From positions 387,719 through 451,718 of the forward strand of contig SIJG01000050.1 of NCBI GenBank assembly GCA_023374025.1: a stretch of 64,000 nt of DNA, written 5' to 3'. Shown here in pieces: positions 14,020 through 24,559 of the stretch. Made by a program: the position numbers and the translations under genes. Position 1 is the stretch's first letter. Each line of letters begins with the position of its first letter. This DNA is from Heterodera schachtii (taxonomy: Eukaryota > Nematoda > Chromadorea > Rhabditida > Heteroderidae). The notes below the pieces were generated by a model. That model made no database searches. It had not been told where the DNA came from and saw only the letters and a list, made by a program, of their open reading frames with translations.

Positions 14020-14450
14020 TTAATTTCTAAAAATTGGACCTTGCATGGTATTAAAAAAGTACTATAAAAAAAAAGTTATGATTTTGAGTGGGACTTTCGA
14101 GATTAGGTCCCATCACGCAAAAAAAAAAAAAACCGTCACAACTAATTTCATAAAAATTGGTGAAAAATTTTCCCGTCGAAGAGTTCGACCGTCTTGACCG
14201 GCCTCCACCTTATGGTGCTGAGCCGTTATGTAAAAACTAGGGTTGCTCCCCGACCCCGAGGTCCCTGGTCCTGGACATAAAATTTTTTATGATAAAATCT
14301 TTTTATTTCGAATTAAATATTTTGCGCTATAACTTCAAAATTTCGTTAAATTTTTAAGAGTTATGGTCAAAAATTTTTGCAAACCTGGTTGCTTGGGTAC
14401 TTTTGCCATAAATTTGTTAAATCTTTACGAAATTTTTTGAAATTTGAAGG
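14020..14450. repeat. Dispersed repeat R1, shorter copy
   Basis: Second copy of the repeat at 10951-11645 in the same orientation. It lacks the GCGGGATCCC block. A TAGGGTTGCTCCCCGACC word at 14239 resembles the TAGGGTT ends of hAT-like elements and may be a separate truncated end. Confidence 0.55.
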
Positions 14451-14594
14451 TTAATGGAGAACTGATATCTCTATCGAGGGAATTTAGAATTAAAACTTTA
14501 ATTTAGTTTGAGCAAAGTTATTTGTGGTTTGTGTTGGAAATTTTCATTTGATGGTTTTTTTATTTTTGGTGGCTTTTTTATAACGACATAGCAC

Positions 14595-15711
14595 CAGGGC
14601 TGCACGCAATTACGGATTACGGATTGCGGATTACGGAAATTACGGGGTTTTTGGAGTTACGGATTACGGATTACGGGTTACGGATTTTTGTGATTTTTCC
14701 GTAGTTTTGATCCGTAATTTGACTTTTTGGATTATTTTTTCGAGACGATTTCTTGTAAGATTATTTTATAAAAAACAAATTTTTCTATTTTTTATTTAAA
14801 GGGCTACCCGTATTTCGATTTATTTAAGAATTAAAATAGATTTATAATTTTTTATTTGTTGTTGTTAAGGCTATTTGAGTAGTTTCGCCTAGAAAATAGA
14901 GGCATCACTTTTTTGTCACACCTATTTTTCATGCATTTTATGAAAATTCATAAAACCTTAGCCAGGTGAGGGGAGGAATTCCCCCCCCCCCTCCGCCCGA
15001 AATGAAAAACTGAAAATTTTTACAGGAAAAATTGGGACTTTTAAATTTTTTTTTGTCGATTTTTCTTAATAAAATCATTAAATTTCAAAAAAAAAATTTG
15101 CCCGGCGGCACCTGTCGGCACCGCCGGACCACGATTTACTCATTTTACCTTATTTTTTTAATTTTGACTTCAAAATGGCAAAAATTAGTCTTTTTTGGCT
15201 AAAAATGGTTACAATTCCTGTTTTTGCTCTCCGGCTCTGAACTTTTTAAAATAACACTAAATAAATTTTACCAAAAAAAAATTCTTCGGATTCTCCCCCC
15301 CCCCCGTAATTTTTTTCTGGCTATCAACATTTTGAAATAATTATAGACATACATAAATCCAATTATAATGATCAGACTTTCAAAAATCTTCAATCAACCC
15401 ATAAATTCAAAAAGAATGATTTGTTCAAACACAAAATTATAAATTATTTGTAAAATTTAAATAAAAAATGAAGAAACTCCATCAAGAAAATCAGTTTTTT
15501 GATTTTTATTAATCACTATTTAAAATTTTTTTCGAAAATTCTGACAAAAATTGATTTTTAAAAATTACGGATTACGGATTGCGGATTACGGGAAATTACG
15601 GGGTTTTTGGACCTCCGTAATTACGGATTACGGATTTCCGTAACTGAGAAAATCGCCGTAATTACGGATTACGGATTTCCGTAATTGCAAATCCAGTTGC
15701 GTGCAGCCCTG
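14595..15711. mobile_element. Non-autonomous hAT-type element with ATTACGG subterminal repeats
   Basis: The element starts CAGGGCTGCACGCAA and ends TTGCGTGCAGCCCTG, a perfect 15-base terminal inverted repeat. It is flanked on both sides by the identical 8-base target duplication CATAGCAC (14587-14594 and 15712-15719). Eight-base duplications with CAGGG ends are the hallmark of hAT transposons. Both subterminal zones are packed with ATTACGGATTACGG words. The interior contains a GGCGGCACCTGTCGGCACCGCC palindrome (15101-15127), homopolymer runs and no transposase reading frame, so it would need a transposase in trans. Confidence 0.92.
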
Positions 15712-15985
15712 CATAGCACCCACATTATTGCCAAAAAAAAACCCAGGAAGGCAAGTTTTTTCATGGCTAGACTTGAGCCTGGCTTTCCAAATTAGTCTAG
15801 TTAAAAAAATCCAGGTTCAGGAAAAACACATGTTGCTGAAAAACGGCCTGGACCTAGACCTATGAAAAACCCACGCCTGGATCAGAGGGTGGAGCTTACA
15901 ATTAGAGCCAAATATAAATAATTGAAATTTTTATATCTAAACTATTTTTTGTCACTAGAAATTTATCCCATTTTTTATGTGAAGG

Positions 15986-16593
15986 GTGCAGAGAATTTTC
16001 TGCTGCTTGATGTCTTCCATCATTCTGTTGGCATTGAAACGGAAGGTGGTGAAATTACCAGGCTGGTCAAACGCAACACGATAATTCCAACAAAAACATC
16101 ACAAACATTTACCACCTATTCGGACAATCAGAAATATGTGCTTGTTAAGGTCCAGGAATTTTATATGTAATAAAAAACCTTAATAAGTTTATCGTAAGAA
16201 AATTCTAAGAAAAAAAAATTTCAAATTTCTAAGTTAGCAAATTTTTTTTTAAATTTATCGAGGGAGCGGGAAACGGCGGGGGAGAAACGAGCTGCTCCCA
16301 TTTTATTCACCTTAATTGTGATTTTAGGGGGGCCGGTTTTTCTTTGGTTTTGATCATTTTAAAACTCGCAGGTTTACGAAGGTGAAAACAGACGGACTCG
16401 GCACAACAATTTGCTTGGCACTGTTCTGCTCGACATTCAGCCTGCACCGCGCGGAGTGCCACAAATTGAAGTGACATTTGACATTGACACAAACGGCACT
16501 TTGAATGTCGAGGCACAGGAAAAATCAGCAGGAGGGCAGAAGCAGAAAATGAATATTGCAAAGGGAAGGAATGACCACCATTTGCTAATGGAG
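15986..16593 (+). pseudogene. HSP70 substrate-binding-domain fragment, two exons
   Basis: Two blocks read as the substrate-binding domain of a 70-kDa heat-shock chaperone. Exon a (about 15986-16149) encodes [41 protein letters not shown]. Exon b (16372-16593, after a CAG acceptor) begins VYEGEN and encodes [35 protein letters not shown], then drifts away after KGR. In the family these follow one another directly, so the 222-base gap is an intron; its donor GTCCAG is weak. The upstream ATPase domain (about 380 residues) and the C-terminal lid are absent within several kilobases. HSP70 proteins refold polypeptides using ATP. Without the ATPase this copy cannot, so I read it as a gene fragment. 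An intact gene split by missing sequence is less likely. Confidence 0.78.
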
Positions 16594-17745
16594 GTGAGAT
16601 TTTGGCATGATTATTACCGGGAATTGTAATTATGGCGAGAAATTTCATACGCAAAAACATATTTTCGAAAGAAGACTAAGAAAAATGACATTTCTATTGA
16701 CGAAAAGTCAATTTTAAAGTATTGATTCTTAGAATGATTAAAAGAATCGGTTTATGGGTTTTATTAAAATGTAAAACATTAACAAAAAAGTGATAAGTTC
16801 AAAAAAACGCTATTTCTAAACAAATACTTTAATCATTGAAATTAGATTAAAAAAAAATAGGTATCCTTATATAATAGAAGTAAACCATCAATTTTTGAGA
16901 ATAAAATTTGAATTAGTATTATTTAAATTGATTTTGAATTTTGATGAAAAGGGGCGAGAAATTGGGGAAAAAACTTGCTGCTTCATTTGTCAAAAACCGA
17001 AAAAAATAACACTTTTAGAATAAGAACTCTTGACAACTCAGTTAAAAAGAGAAATTTTTAAAAAGTCGAGGCCAATATTCTAGCGAGAAAAATTAGTTGC
17101 TTCTGGACAAAATTACCTGGATTAGGATCAAAATCTTTGGCTATTATTAATATTTACCAAATAAAAATATAAAATCCGTGGTATTTATGTGAACTGCGAT
17201 TCAGAAATTTCGAGAGTGACGACAATTTTTTTTTTGAACAGTGATTGATTTTATCTTTAAAGCTTAAATGGGTGAAAAGCGAAGTAACGGCAAGAACCGA
17301 ATTATTTTTCTATGAATTTGTTTTTTGATTAGATTTTTCAACATTTAAGAAAAAAAAATTGATTCGCTTTGGGGCAAAATGTAATTAAAATAAATGGACT
17401 TATTTTCGTCATTTTGGCTTGTTCGATTGAATAAATTTGGCTATTTACTTTTTTAAATACTTAAAAAGCACCTTAATTGTAAGAATATCTTTTCAATTTT
17501 AAAATATGTGTCGGAAAATTTTACTCGATTCTTAAAAATTATAAAATTGGTATTGCAATAAATGAATAAAGTTATGCCTCGATTTGAATTCATTTCCATA
17601 GAAAAACCAATCTTTTCAAAGTTCGCCTATATTTAGGGCCTTATTTCGGGATTTTTTGCCCCTAAAAAAATTCGTCCTAATTATAATTATCATTTTTAGG
17701 TATAATGAATGCTTTAATTTAGTGCAAATGAACTGGAATGTTTTT
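16594..17745. other. Gene-free stretch
   Basis: AT-rich sequence downstream of the HSP70 fragment. I looked for a continuation into the C-terminal lid and saw none. Confidence 0.4.
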
Positions 17746-17749
17746 CTCA

Positions 17750-17872
17750 AGCTTCTCTCTCTTTCATTATCTTCCTATTCTTTCTCTCTCTCTCTCTCTT
17801 TGCTATCTCCTCTTTCTGTCACTCTTTTTCTCCTTTCTTTCATCACTAAATTTTTCTCTCTCGTTCTCTGAC
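17750..17872. repeat. CT-rich microsatellite
   Basis: Runs of CTCTCTCT and TTTCTCTCTC with interruptions. Serine/leucine-rich open frames on both strands here are by-products of the repeat. Confidence 0.85.
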
Positions 17873-18089
17873 TCCGTTGTTCTTTATGTGTTTTATGGCG
17901 TCGTTTTTGGAAAGTGACGCCAATTAACCGGTGAGAAATAGAGCACATCATTTGTTGGTTGTATTGGTGAGCATTGCTGATGAGCATCATTTTGCATTTC
18001 ATTACATTTCTTCCAACTCATTCATATTTTCATATTCGAACGCAAAAGTTGGTTAATTAAAAAAAATTAATTAAAATCATGCATCATAA

Positions 18090-18560
18090 TTAGACCGCAA
18101 CTTTTAGTGACGAAAAATCTCGAAATAGTTACCTACCTAACTAAAATAGTGAGGGAAAATGCCAAAACAATGACAAAAAAGTTATAAAAAGTCCGAAATA
18201 GTGACGAATAGTGACATAATTTTCAGTCAAAAATTGAGCAAAATTAATTTTTATTCACTAAATGCAGTTGCAAATGAGGTACATTTCCTTTAAACGATTC
18301 CTTATCTGAATATGTTTAATTCAAAATTTGTCAAAAAAAAATTTTAGGGAAAATTTTTTAAGAAAATTTCCAATTCGAAGTGGTATTTTTGAAATAATGT
18401 TTAGGTCGGTCCATAGGGATGCATTTTTTGAAAAATTTTATGTTCGTTTCTTAGGGGTGTATTTTTTGGTTTTATTGCATTTTTGTTAAGTAATTTTACA
18501 AAAAATGTCGAAATAGATGAAAAATTGCGACAAAACGACAAAATAATGATTTATATTGAC
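18090..18560. repeat. AAAATAGTGA-type repeat element
   Basis: Contains CTTTTAGTGACGAAAAATC, AACTAAAATAGTGAGG, AAATAGTGACGAATAGTGAC and the block GCAGTTGCAAATGAGGTACAT. The same words in the same order occur near 56810-56880 and at 63770-63872, so this is a dispersed repeat. No termini or coding content were established. Confidence 0.5.
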
Positions 18561-18929
18561 CGATAGTGAATTCAGAAACGAAAAATTATTTCAACGCAGT
18601 TTTTAAGAGCTCCTTACTTCAAAACAATTGAGCAAAAAAAAATATATAGTAAATCACAAAAATTGTGTCCCCAATCATAATAAATATAAAACCTAAACGC
18701 ATATATTTGTTACAAAAATAATTTTCCTTATTTTTATATCCTCTTATCGGTCTTTCATCTTGAAAAATGCTATTTTAAAAATACTCTCATCAAGGCATAA
18801 ATTGTTCGAAAAAGCAGAAAATCGTCCAAAATTTCTTTTAAAAATTTTCATTTATAATCTAAATTTCTCTCTGAATCCAAAAAATAAAACTAAAATAAGG
18901 ACAAAAAGCTTAAATAAGGATTCTCGGCG

Positions 18930-19092
18930 GTTGTTTCGTTTTTTTGGTTAATTCGGTAGGTCGCTTTCGGTTAAAAACCGAAACCGAAAAAAAACTAAAA
19001 AAACTCGAGAATTTTTCGGTCGGTTTTTTCGGTCAAAAACAGAAACCGAAAATAAAAAACCGAATAAAACCGACCGGTCCGATCTCTAATTA
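18930..19092. repeat. ACCGAAACCGA repeat, TAGAGATCGG-type end
   Basis: Holds multiple CGGTTAAAAACCGAAACCG words and ends ACCGACCGGTCCGATCTCTA, the reverse complement of a TAGAGATCGGACCGG start. The element at 34148-34722 has the same right end and contains a hAT transposase relic, so this is probably a related truncated copy. Confidence 0.55.
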
Positions 19093-19496
19093 TAATGTAA
19101 AATTTCAAATAATTAATTGGACAATTTCTTTATAATAATCATACCTCATAAAAAATAAACATTATTTTTTAAAAATTACATTCATTAATACACAATCAGC
19201 TCTAAGCAAAAAAATTTAACAATTTGCTTAATTTTTGCATGGCGAAATTTCTTGGTGATAAGCATTTAAAAGAATTTATTCACCCAGTAAAATATTGTTT
19301 TGAAGTTCCAAACACAATGCGAATGCCAAAAATTAAATTTTGACAATAACATTTTGCTCCGTTGTGCTTTTTGTGAAATTTTTTAAGCTTTAAACATTTT
19401 TAATATTCATCTATGTGAAAACGAATAAAATAAAAATAAAACTAAATGAGAATCAAAAAGTTGCATAAAGAGCAAAAATAAATGAAAATTTTTTTG

Positions 19497-19568
19497 CATA
19501 ACGGGGATTCGAACCTACGATGGAAAAAAGATGTTGCATTAACCCATTACGCCACTGACCACTGCGGA
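19497..19568 (-). tRNA. tRNA-like sequence, probably pseudogene or SINE head
   Basis: On the minus strand an A-box-like TGGCGTAATGG is followed about 35 bases later by a B-box GGTTCGAATCC, the two internal RNA polymerase III signals of tRNA genes. The T-stem pairs poorly and I could not assign a convincing acceptor stem or anticodon, so a functional tRNA is doubtful. A second such sequence lies at 23540-23612. Confidence 0.35.
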
Positions 19569-19569
19569 T

Positions 19570-20188
19570 GCAAAATTTAAAATTAAATTCTCAAAGTCAA
19601 AACTCGTTAAAGTTAAAATAAATTACAATAAATCTCAATCATAGCCAAAATTATTCAATTCTTAAAAAATAGATTACTTGTTAATACGCGTTAGCGTTAC
19701 AGAAATGCGAACATATAGGCAATAGAAATTAAAATCAATTATGTTAATATACAACATCCAGATACAACAAATTAATGATTGCCAAATTTTAAATCGATAA
19801 ATGTAAAATTTTGAAATAAACGTAAGGTTAAGATTTTCAGCATAAAAAAATTATTTAAGAAAACAAGTAAATTAGACCAAATAAATTTAAAAATTAATCA
19901 ATCTGTGTATTATTTGTCCCAGATAATTCAATAAACTTATATTAAACAAAAGAATGCATTTTTAAATCGGCTTAATTTAATTGCTATTTAGGAGTTGTTT
20001 AAAATGTAAGCGCTTAACACGGCAAGGAAAAAAATATAAGTTACATTCCCCTTATAAGAATAAAGTACCCCTGTTTCAAGCTTAAAAACTAATTTAAGGC
20101 TTTCTAGCGAGTGTTACGGGACGGGAGTGGGCTCTATCGAAGCAGTTTCTCAAGGGCTATAAGGAAAAAATATGGGTTTTTCCAAAAN
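19570..20188. other. Gene-free stretch ending at an unresolved base
   Basis: AT-rich sequence. Position 20188 is the only N in the window. Homology to the family A gene on its right stops exactly there, so sequence left of it may not be the true neighbour. Confidence 0.6.
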
Positions 20189-21168
20189 TCCGTCCGTTCA
20201 CCAATTCAAATGGCTCAATTTGCGACCAAAAAAAAACTTGAAAACAAATTTTGTAGCTGACTGAAGCGGTGGCACGAAGAAATGCCTAAACAAAATAAAA
20301 GGAAGCATAAATCAAAGGCATCAATTAATTAAAAAATATGGCCGATCACCTCTTTGAAATGGTTGACCCATTGGGGATTTGAAAAATCAGTGCAACGCAA
20401 TTCCTTCGGTTGGCCATTTTTTGTCGGAGTGTGCAACCATTTGGTCAAAGCTTGGCCAACAGTTGCATTTGGCCCATCGTCAGCAATTCCATCGGGACAC
20501 AGAAGACATGAATTGATTGAATTCAATTGGTCAAGATCAGTGAAAATTGTCGGCGATGTGCGACGACGCAAATTATCCAAATGACCGCCACTTGCAAAGC
20601 TCAAATGGCGAATGTTTGTCGCAAAAATTGGCCAAATTTCACGGCAAAAAACATCCCAAAGCGGCTGATCTTTCTTGACTTTGAACTGCCACAATTCCAA
20701 TTTGGTGCCACTTCTGTCCCAAATTGGCTTGTTGGAGCGGAGAAATTCAATGACGGAATGGTCAATGTACCTGAAGAATACAAAATGCTTTAAATATAAA
20801 ACCAACAAAGATTAAAATTACTCAATGTTGAGGTCCTTAAAGCGGATTTTGTTTGGCAGCGGATGCGCAGGCAATGGAAATACCAAACTTTTCAAAGAGA
20901 CAAAAAATATTGGTTTCGGTCCAATTTCTTCGTCCTTGACAATTGCGATTTGTCTCCAAATTGTCAATTCGCTTTTTCCATCAAAATGCGCGTCCACTAA
21001 AATGTCGAAACGGTCGGAAAGCAATGCCATTTTGAGGCCGAGTTGAGCATGGTCAAAAGATGGGAGAATATCCATCCAAACGTCGCTACAAAGCCAACTG
21101 AAACATTGGAAAAAATGGGTAAATGAAAATTTGTAATTTTTCAAAATAATTGCTTGCCGTCGATTCAT
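20189..21168 (-). pseudogene. Family A F-box-like gene A1, cut off at the N
   Basis: Exons on the minus strand: 21168-21158 (11-base first exon, M-N-R-R), 21097-20822 (F-box-like exon, LCSDVWMDILPSFDHAQLGL), 20770-20350 (YIDHSVIEFL to NHFKE) and 20285-20189 (AFLRATASVSY to PFELVNGR). All phases match the intact paralogues. The first intron starts with GC rather than GT (GCAAGC), which is a tolerated donor type; A15 has the same. After PFELVNGR the sequence becomes unrelated at the N, so the conserved T.EKLTL...RCPIGE part and the acidic last exon are missing. The gene could be intact in the real genome if 20188 hides a gap. The upstream region is of the TATA-less type (GTGCTAATTGAACCACC next to the ATG). 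Confidence 0.75.
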
Positions 21169-21394
21169 TTTGGTGGTTCAATTAGCACAATTTGTTCTTT
21201 TTCCAATTGATTTCTTTGTTACAAAAGGCAAAATTCTGTTGTTAACTTAAAACAGAGACAATTATGAAAAATGATAAAGCAAAAAGAACACAAAAAACAT
21301 TTTTAAACAGAAATTCATCACATTTTTTTGTGCAAAAAAACGGACGGAAATTTGTAAAAAATATTGTTTTCTCACTCTAATTCAGTTTACCTTA

Positions 21395-21490
21395 TTATCT
21401 CTAATTATTAATTATCCCCCCCCCCCCTATCTGAGGAGGTTGAACAATATTAACCCGGGGAATAATTAGAGATAATACGCTATCCGCTCA
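21395..21490. mobile_element. Short foldback MITE upstream of A1
   Basis: Inverted ends TATTATCTCTAATTATT and AATAATTAGAGATAATA enclose a C-run and a short loop. The paralogous upstream region of A15 (61022-61250) lacks this block, which supports it being an insertion. The ends resemble those of the element at 42461-42585 (TTTGCTCTAATTATC). Confidence 0.65.
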
Positions 21491-21715
21491 ATCAATTTTT
21501 AATTAGGCTACGGAAAATCCATGAAAAAATATGAATTTACATGGAAAAAGAAAGACGTGTAAATTAACCATTGAACAATCAGCAAAACGCCTTTCCCTTT
21601 ACTCTCTCTTTATATACGCATAAATTAATGCGTTATGGCCATTTTTTGGCCAACAAATCATTTTAATCTCCCTCCACCCGTTCATCCGTTTTCAAATCGC
21701 TCACTTTTATTTGGG

Positions 21716-21724
21716 TATATAAAG
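21716..21724 (+). promoter_or_regulatory. TATA box of gene A2
   Basis: TATATAAAG preceded by GGG and followed by ACGTC, 46 bases before the ATG. The same box at nearly the same distance precedes A4, A7, A10, A11, A12 and A13. Confidence 0.75.
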
Positions 21725-21761
21725 ACGTCGAAAAATTGTTTTGATGCATAATACAGCAAAA

Positions 21762-23067
21762 ATGAACAAACGGTAAGGATTTTTTAATTACAAAATTTCC
21801 ATTTAACTCACTTTTTTTCTATGTTTCAGTTGGATTTGTGGCGACGTGTGGATGGACATTCTCCCATCTTTTGACCATGCTCAACTCGGACTCAAAATGG
21901 CATTGGTTTCCGACCGTTTCGATGTTTTGGTGGACGCGCATTTTGACGGAAAAAGCGAATTGACAATTTGGAGACGTATCATAATTCGCAAGGACAAAGG
22001 ACCAAAAGCGAAACTGTCTGAATGGATTGATGGCAAATTTGTGGGATTTCCATTGCCCGACCGTCCGCTGCCCATCAAACTTCGTTTTAAGGACCTTCAG
22101 ATTTAGTAATTTCAAAAACTATACAGAAAACCAATCTTCATTTTTTTCACTTTATCAGCTACATTGACCATTCTGTGCTCACATTTCTGCGTTCCAACAA
22201 GCAAATTTGGGACAGAAGTGGCACCACTTTGGCGTTGGAATTGTATTCATACGAAAGGGATGTCCAGCCGATTTGGAATGCTTTTGTCCCTGAAATTTGG
22301 CCAATTTTTGCGACAAACATTCGCCATTTGAGCTTTACCAGTAGCGATGATTTGGACAATTTGCGTCGTCGAACTTCGCCGACACTTCTCACTGATCTTG
22401 ATCATCTGAATTCAATCTATTCCAATTATCTGTGCCCCGATGGAATTGCTTACGATGGACCAAATGCAACTGCCGGCCAAGCATTGTCCAAATGGCTATA
22501 CACTCCGAGAAAAGATGGACAAGCGAAGCGATTGTATCGCAATAATATTTTGGGTGGTCCACTGAATCTCGAATGGGTCAACAACTTCAAAGAGGTCGCC
22601 CGCATATTTTCGTTTTTGTTTTACCAATTTTTGTGTTTAGACATTTCGCCGTGCCACCACTTCTGTCAGTTACATAATTCAACTTTATTTTGATGTGGGA
22701 ACAATGCCAATTGAACCATTTGAATTGGTAAACGAAGTGACGAAAGAAAAGCTGACATTGAAAGTGAGCGAAGAACACAATGATTTAGTGTATAATTGGC
22801 TGTTGAAACGGTGCCCAATTGGGGAGTCGGAGACGGCGCCAGTTAAGTGGAAAAAATGTGAAAATTCGGGTGCCAATTTTAATATAACAGATTTGGTCCT
22901 TGGCATGACAATAATTCGGGTGCCAATTTGAACAATATCCGATTTGATTTGTGGGGCGGAAATGATTGCATTGGGTGAGCAGAAACAGCAATTTTTTATT
23001 TTGTCGAAAAAATGAAAATAATTTTAGCCCATTGTCACCACCAGCTGAAGAAGAAGAATTGGATTAA
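21762..23067 (+). CDS. Family A F-box-like gene A2, with a late frame break
   Basis: Exons 21762-21772, 21830-22105, 22159-22594, 22641-22974 and 23028-23067, all with GT-AG borders. Exon 2 carries the F-box-like WICGDVWMDILPSFDHAQLG segment. Exon 3 runs from YIDHSVLTFLRSNKQIWD to NNFKE. Exon 4 runs from TFRRATTSVSY through EPFELVNEVTKEKLTL and RCPIGESE. The summed length is not a multiple of three: compared with A12, one base is missing near 22880, and translation stops at 22929-22931 after 337 codons, before the last intron. The acidic last exon (PLSPPAEEEELD) is still present. A5 reads the same alternative tail (MTIIRVPI). It could therefore be a real alternative ending, a mutation, or a sequencing error. 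Role inferred only from the F-box-like part: a substrate receptor of an SCF ubiquitin ligase. Confidence 0.75.
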
Positions 23068-23090
23068 AGCAATGGAAATTAATTATAATT

Positions 23091-23107
23091 GATGAAATGA
23101 TCGATCT
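23091..23107 (+). terminator. Conserved 3' UTR hairpin word after A2
   Basis: GATGAAATGATCGATCTC, a variant of the GAGAAATGATCGATCTC motif found 15-75 bases after the stop in A7, A10, A11, A12, A13 and A16. GAGA pairs with TCTC around a short loop. Function unknown. Possibly RNA 3' end formation or stability. Confidence 0.45.
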
Positions 23108-23229
23108 CACCAATTGGAAATTGATGATTTTATGCTCTCGTTTTCTCTTTGAAATGCTTTTGTTGATTCTTTCTTTCGAATAAAACATATGTACAATTAA
23201 TATCTTATTGAAAACCTTACTAATTAAAT

Positions 23230-24530
23230 TAGGGTTGGGCCCCCGACCCCGCCCCCGACCCCGAACCCCGACATTTTTGGCCATTTTCGGGGAAAACCCC
23301 GACCCCGAACCCCGACATTTTTGGCCATTTTCGGGGAAAACCCCGACCCCGAACCCCGACGCTTCCAACCCCGACAACCCCGACCCTTAACCCCGATAGG
23401 GGTCGGGGTTAAATATACACCCCTAAGAATGGCATTTTTGTTGGGGAAAAGGCAAAACCTTTATACAAAATTTGAATTTTTTTAACCATTTTGCCAAATT
23501 TTTATTAAAAAAGCATATTTGCTTTGGTTGAGTTGGATATGTATTGTGGTGTAGTGGTTAGTGTGTCAACACTGGCATTTCTGTCTACCATGAGTTCGAT
23601 TCCGGGTGACAGTTTTGTTTTTAATTTATTTTTTTGTGATTAATAGAATTTTTTAAACAAAAATAAAAAATACCCAAAAATTGATCATCCGTGGCATATT
23701 TATTTATGAATTGAAGCCAATTTTCCTTTCGTCAAAATTAAAATTTTTGCTTGAATAAATCATGGAAATTTAATATATTTAATATATTTTTGACAAAATA
23801 TCAAGAAAAAAAAACATAATTTTCCCGGAAATTCATAAGATTTTTTCGAAAATTTGTTCGAAAATAGAACTTAAATTTAAAATTCGCCTGGTGCTGCCTA
23901 TCAGCATCGCCGGCATCCCAAAAAAAAACCTAAAAATTTTGCTTAAAATCGAAAAAATTTATGAATTTTTTGGACAAAATCTGTTAACAAATCTCACTCA
24001 AATTTTCAAAAATTTTCCCGGCGGCGCCTATCGGCACCGCCGGACCCTTTCTCCCTAAAGATCTTTAGAAAAAGCGTGCCAGAAAAAAAAGATGGTTGGA
24101 AAAAAAAAAATCAAATTTTTTTTATTAAATCCATTATTTTTATTGCATATAATTTTTTTTGAAAGGTAATTTCTCTAAATTCCTTTCATTTCCACAATAA
24201 TTTTCTTATAGTAATTTTTTAAAATTTATAATGGATAAAATAAATAATAATTTTTCAAAAAATGCAAATTTGCGTTTTATAATTAATTCTATACAAAAAT
24301 ATCATAAAAATAAAAATACATAAAATTATTATTATGAAAATTAATAAATATTTTTAAAGTTTGTAAAAATACAAGAAAATTTTTGACTATATGGCATAAG
24401 AAAAAAATTGAAAAACCCCGAACCCCGACCCCGAACGATTTGGCAACCCCGACCCCGAACCCCGACGCTTCCAACCCCGACAACCCCGAACCCCGAATTT
24501 TCCAACCCCGACGTCGGGGGCCCAACCCTA
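23230..24530. mobile_element. Non-autonomous hAT-type element with CCCCGACCCCGAA subterminal repeats
   Basis: Starts TAGGGTTGGGCCCCCGAC and ends GTCGGGGGCCCAACCCTA, a perfect 18-base terminal inverted repeat, flanked by an identical 8-base target duplication AATTAAAT (23222-23229 and 24531-24538). Arrays of CCCCGACCCCGAA fill 23240-23412 and 24413-24515. Inside are two hairpin palindromes (23886-23913, 24017-24043) and the tRNA-like sequence at 23540. There is no transposase. Proline/glycine-rich open frames here come from the arrays. Confidence 0.92.
23540..23612 (+). tRNA. tRNA-like sequence inside the hAT-type element
   Basis: A-box-like TGGTGTAGTGGTTAG and B-box GAGTTCGATTCC lie at tRNA-like spacing, with TGTCTACC between them where an anticodon region would fall. 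The arms pair imperfectly and no clear acceptor stem is seen. Probably a tRNA-derived relic carried by the element. Confidence 0.35.
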
Positions 24531-24559
24531 AATTAAATTAAATTAAAAATTAAGTTTCC

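Noticed and set aside
17656..18002. Overlapping serine/leucine-rich and lysine/glutamate/arginine-rich open frames on the two strands
   Set aside because: Both are frames of a CT microsatellite.
1..20187. Mitochondrial origin of the T-rich left part
   Set aside because: No mitochondrial protein or rRNA segment was recognised, and nuclear-type elements with clear target duplications lie within it.
23229..23236. TTAGGG as a telomere-like repeat
   Set aside because: Occurs once, as part of the hAT-type terminus. Nematode telomeres are usually TTAGGC arrays.
23024..23390. Proline-rich (RPRPRPRTPT) open frame
   Set aside because: Made of the subterminal array of the hAT-type element.
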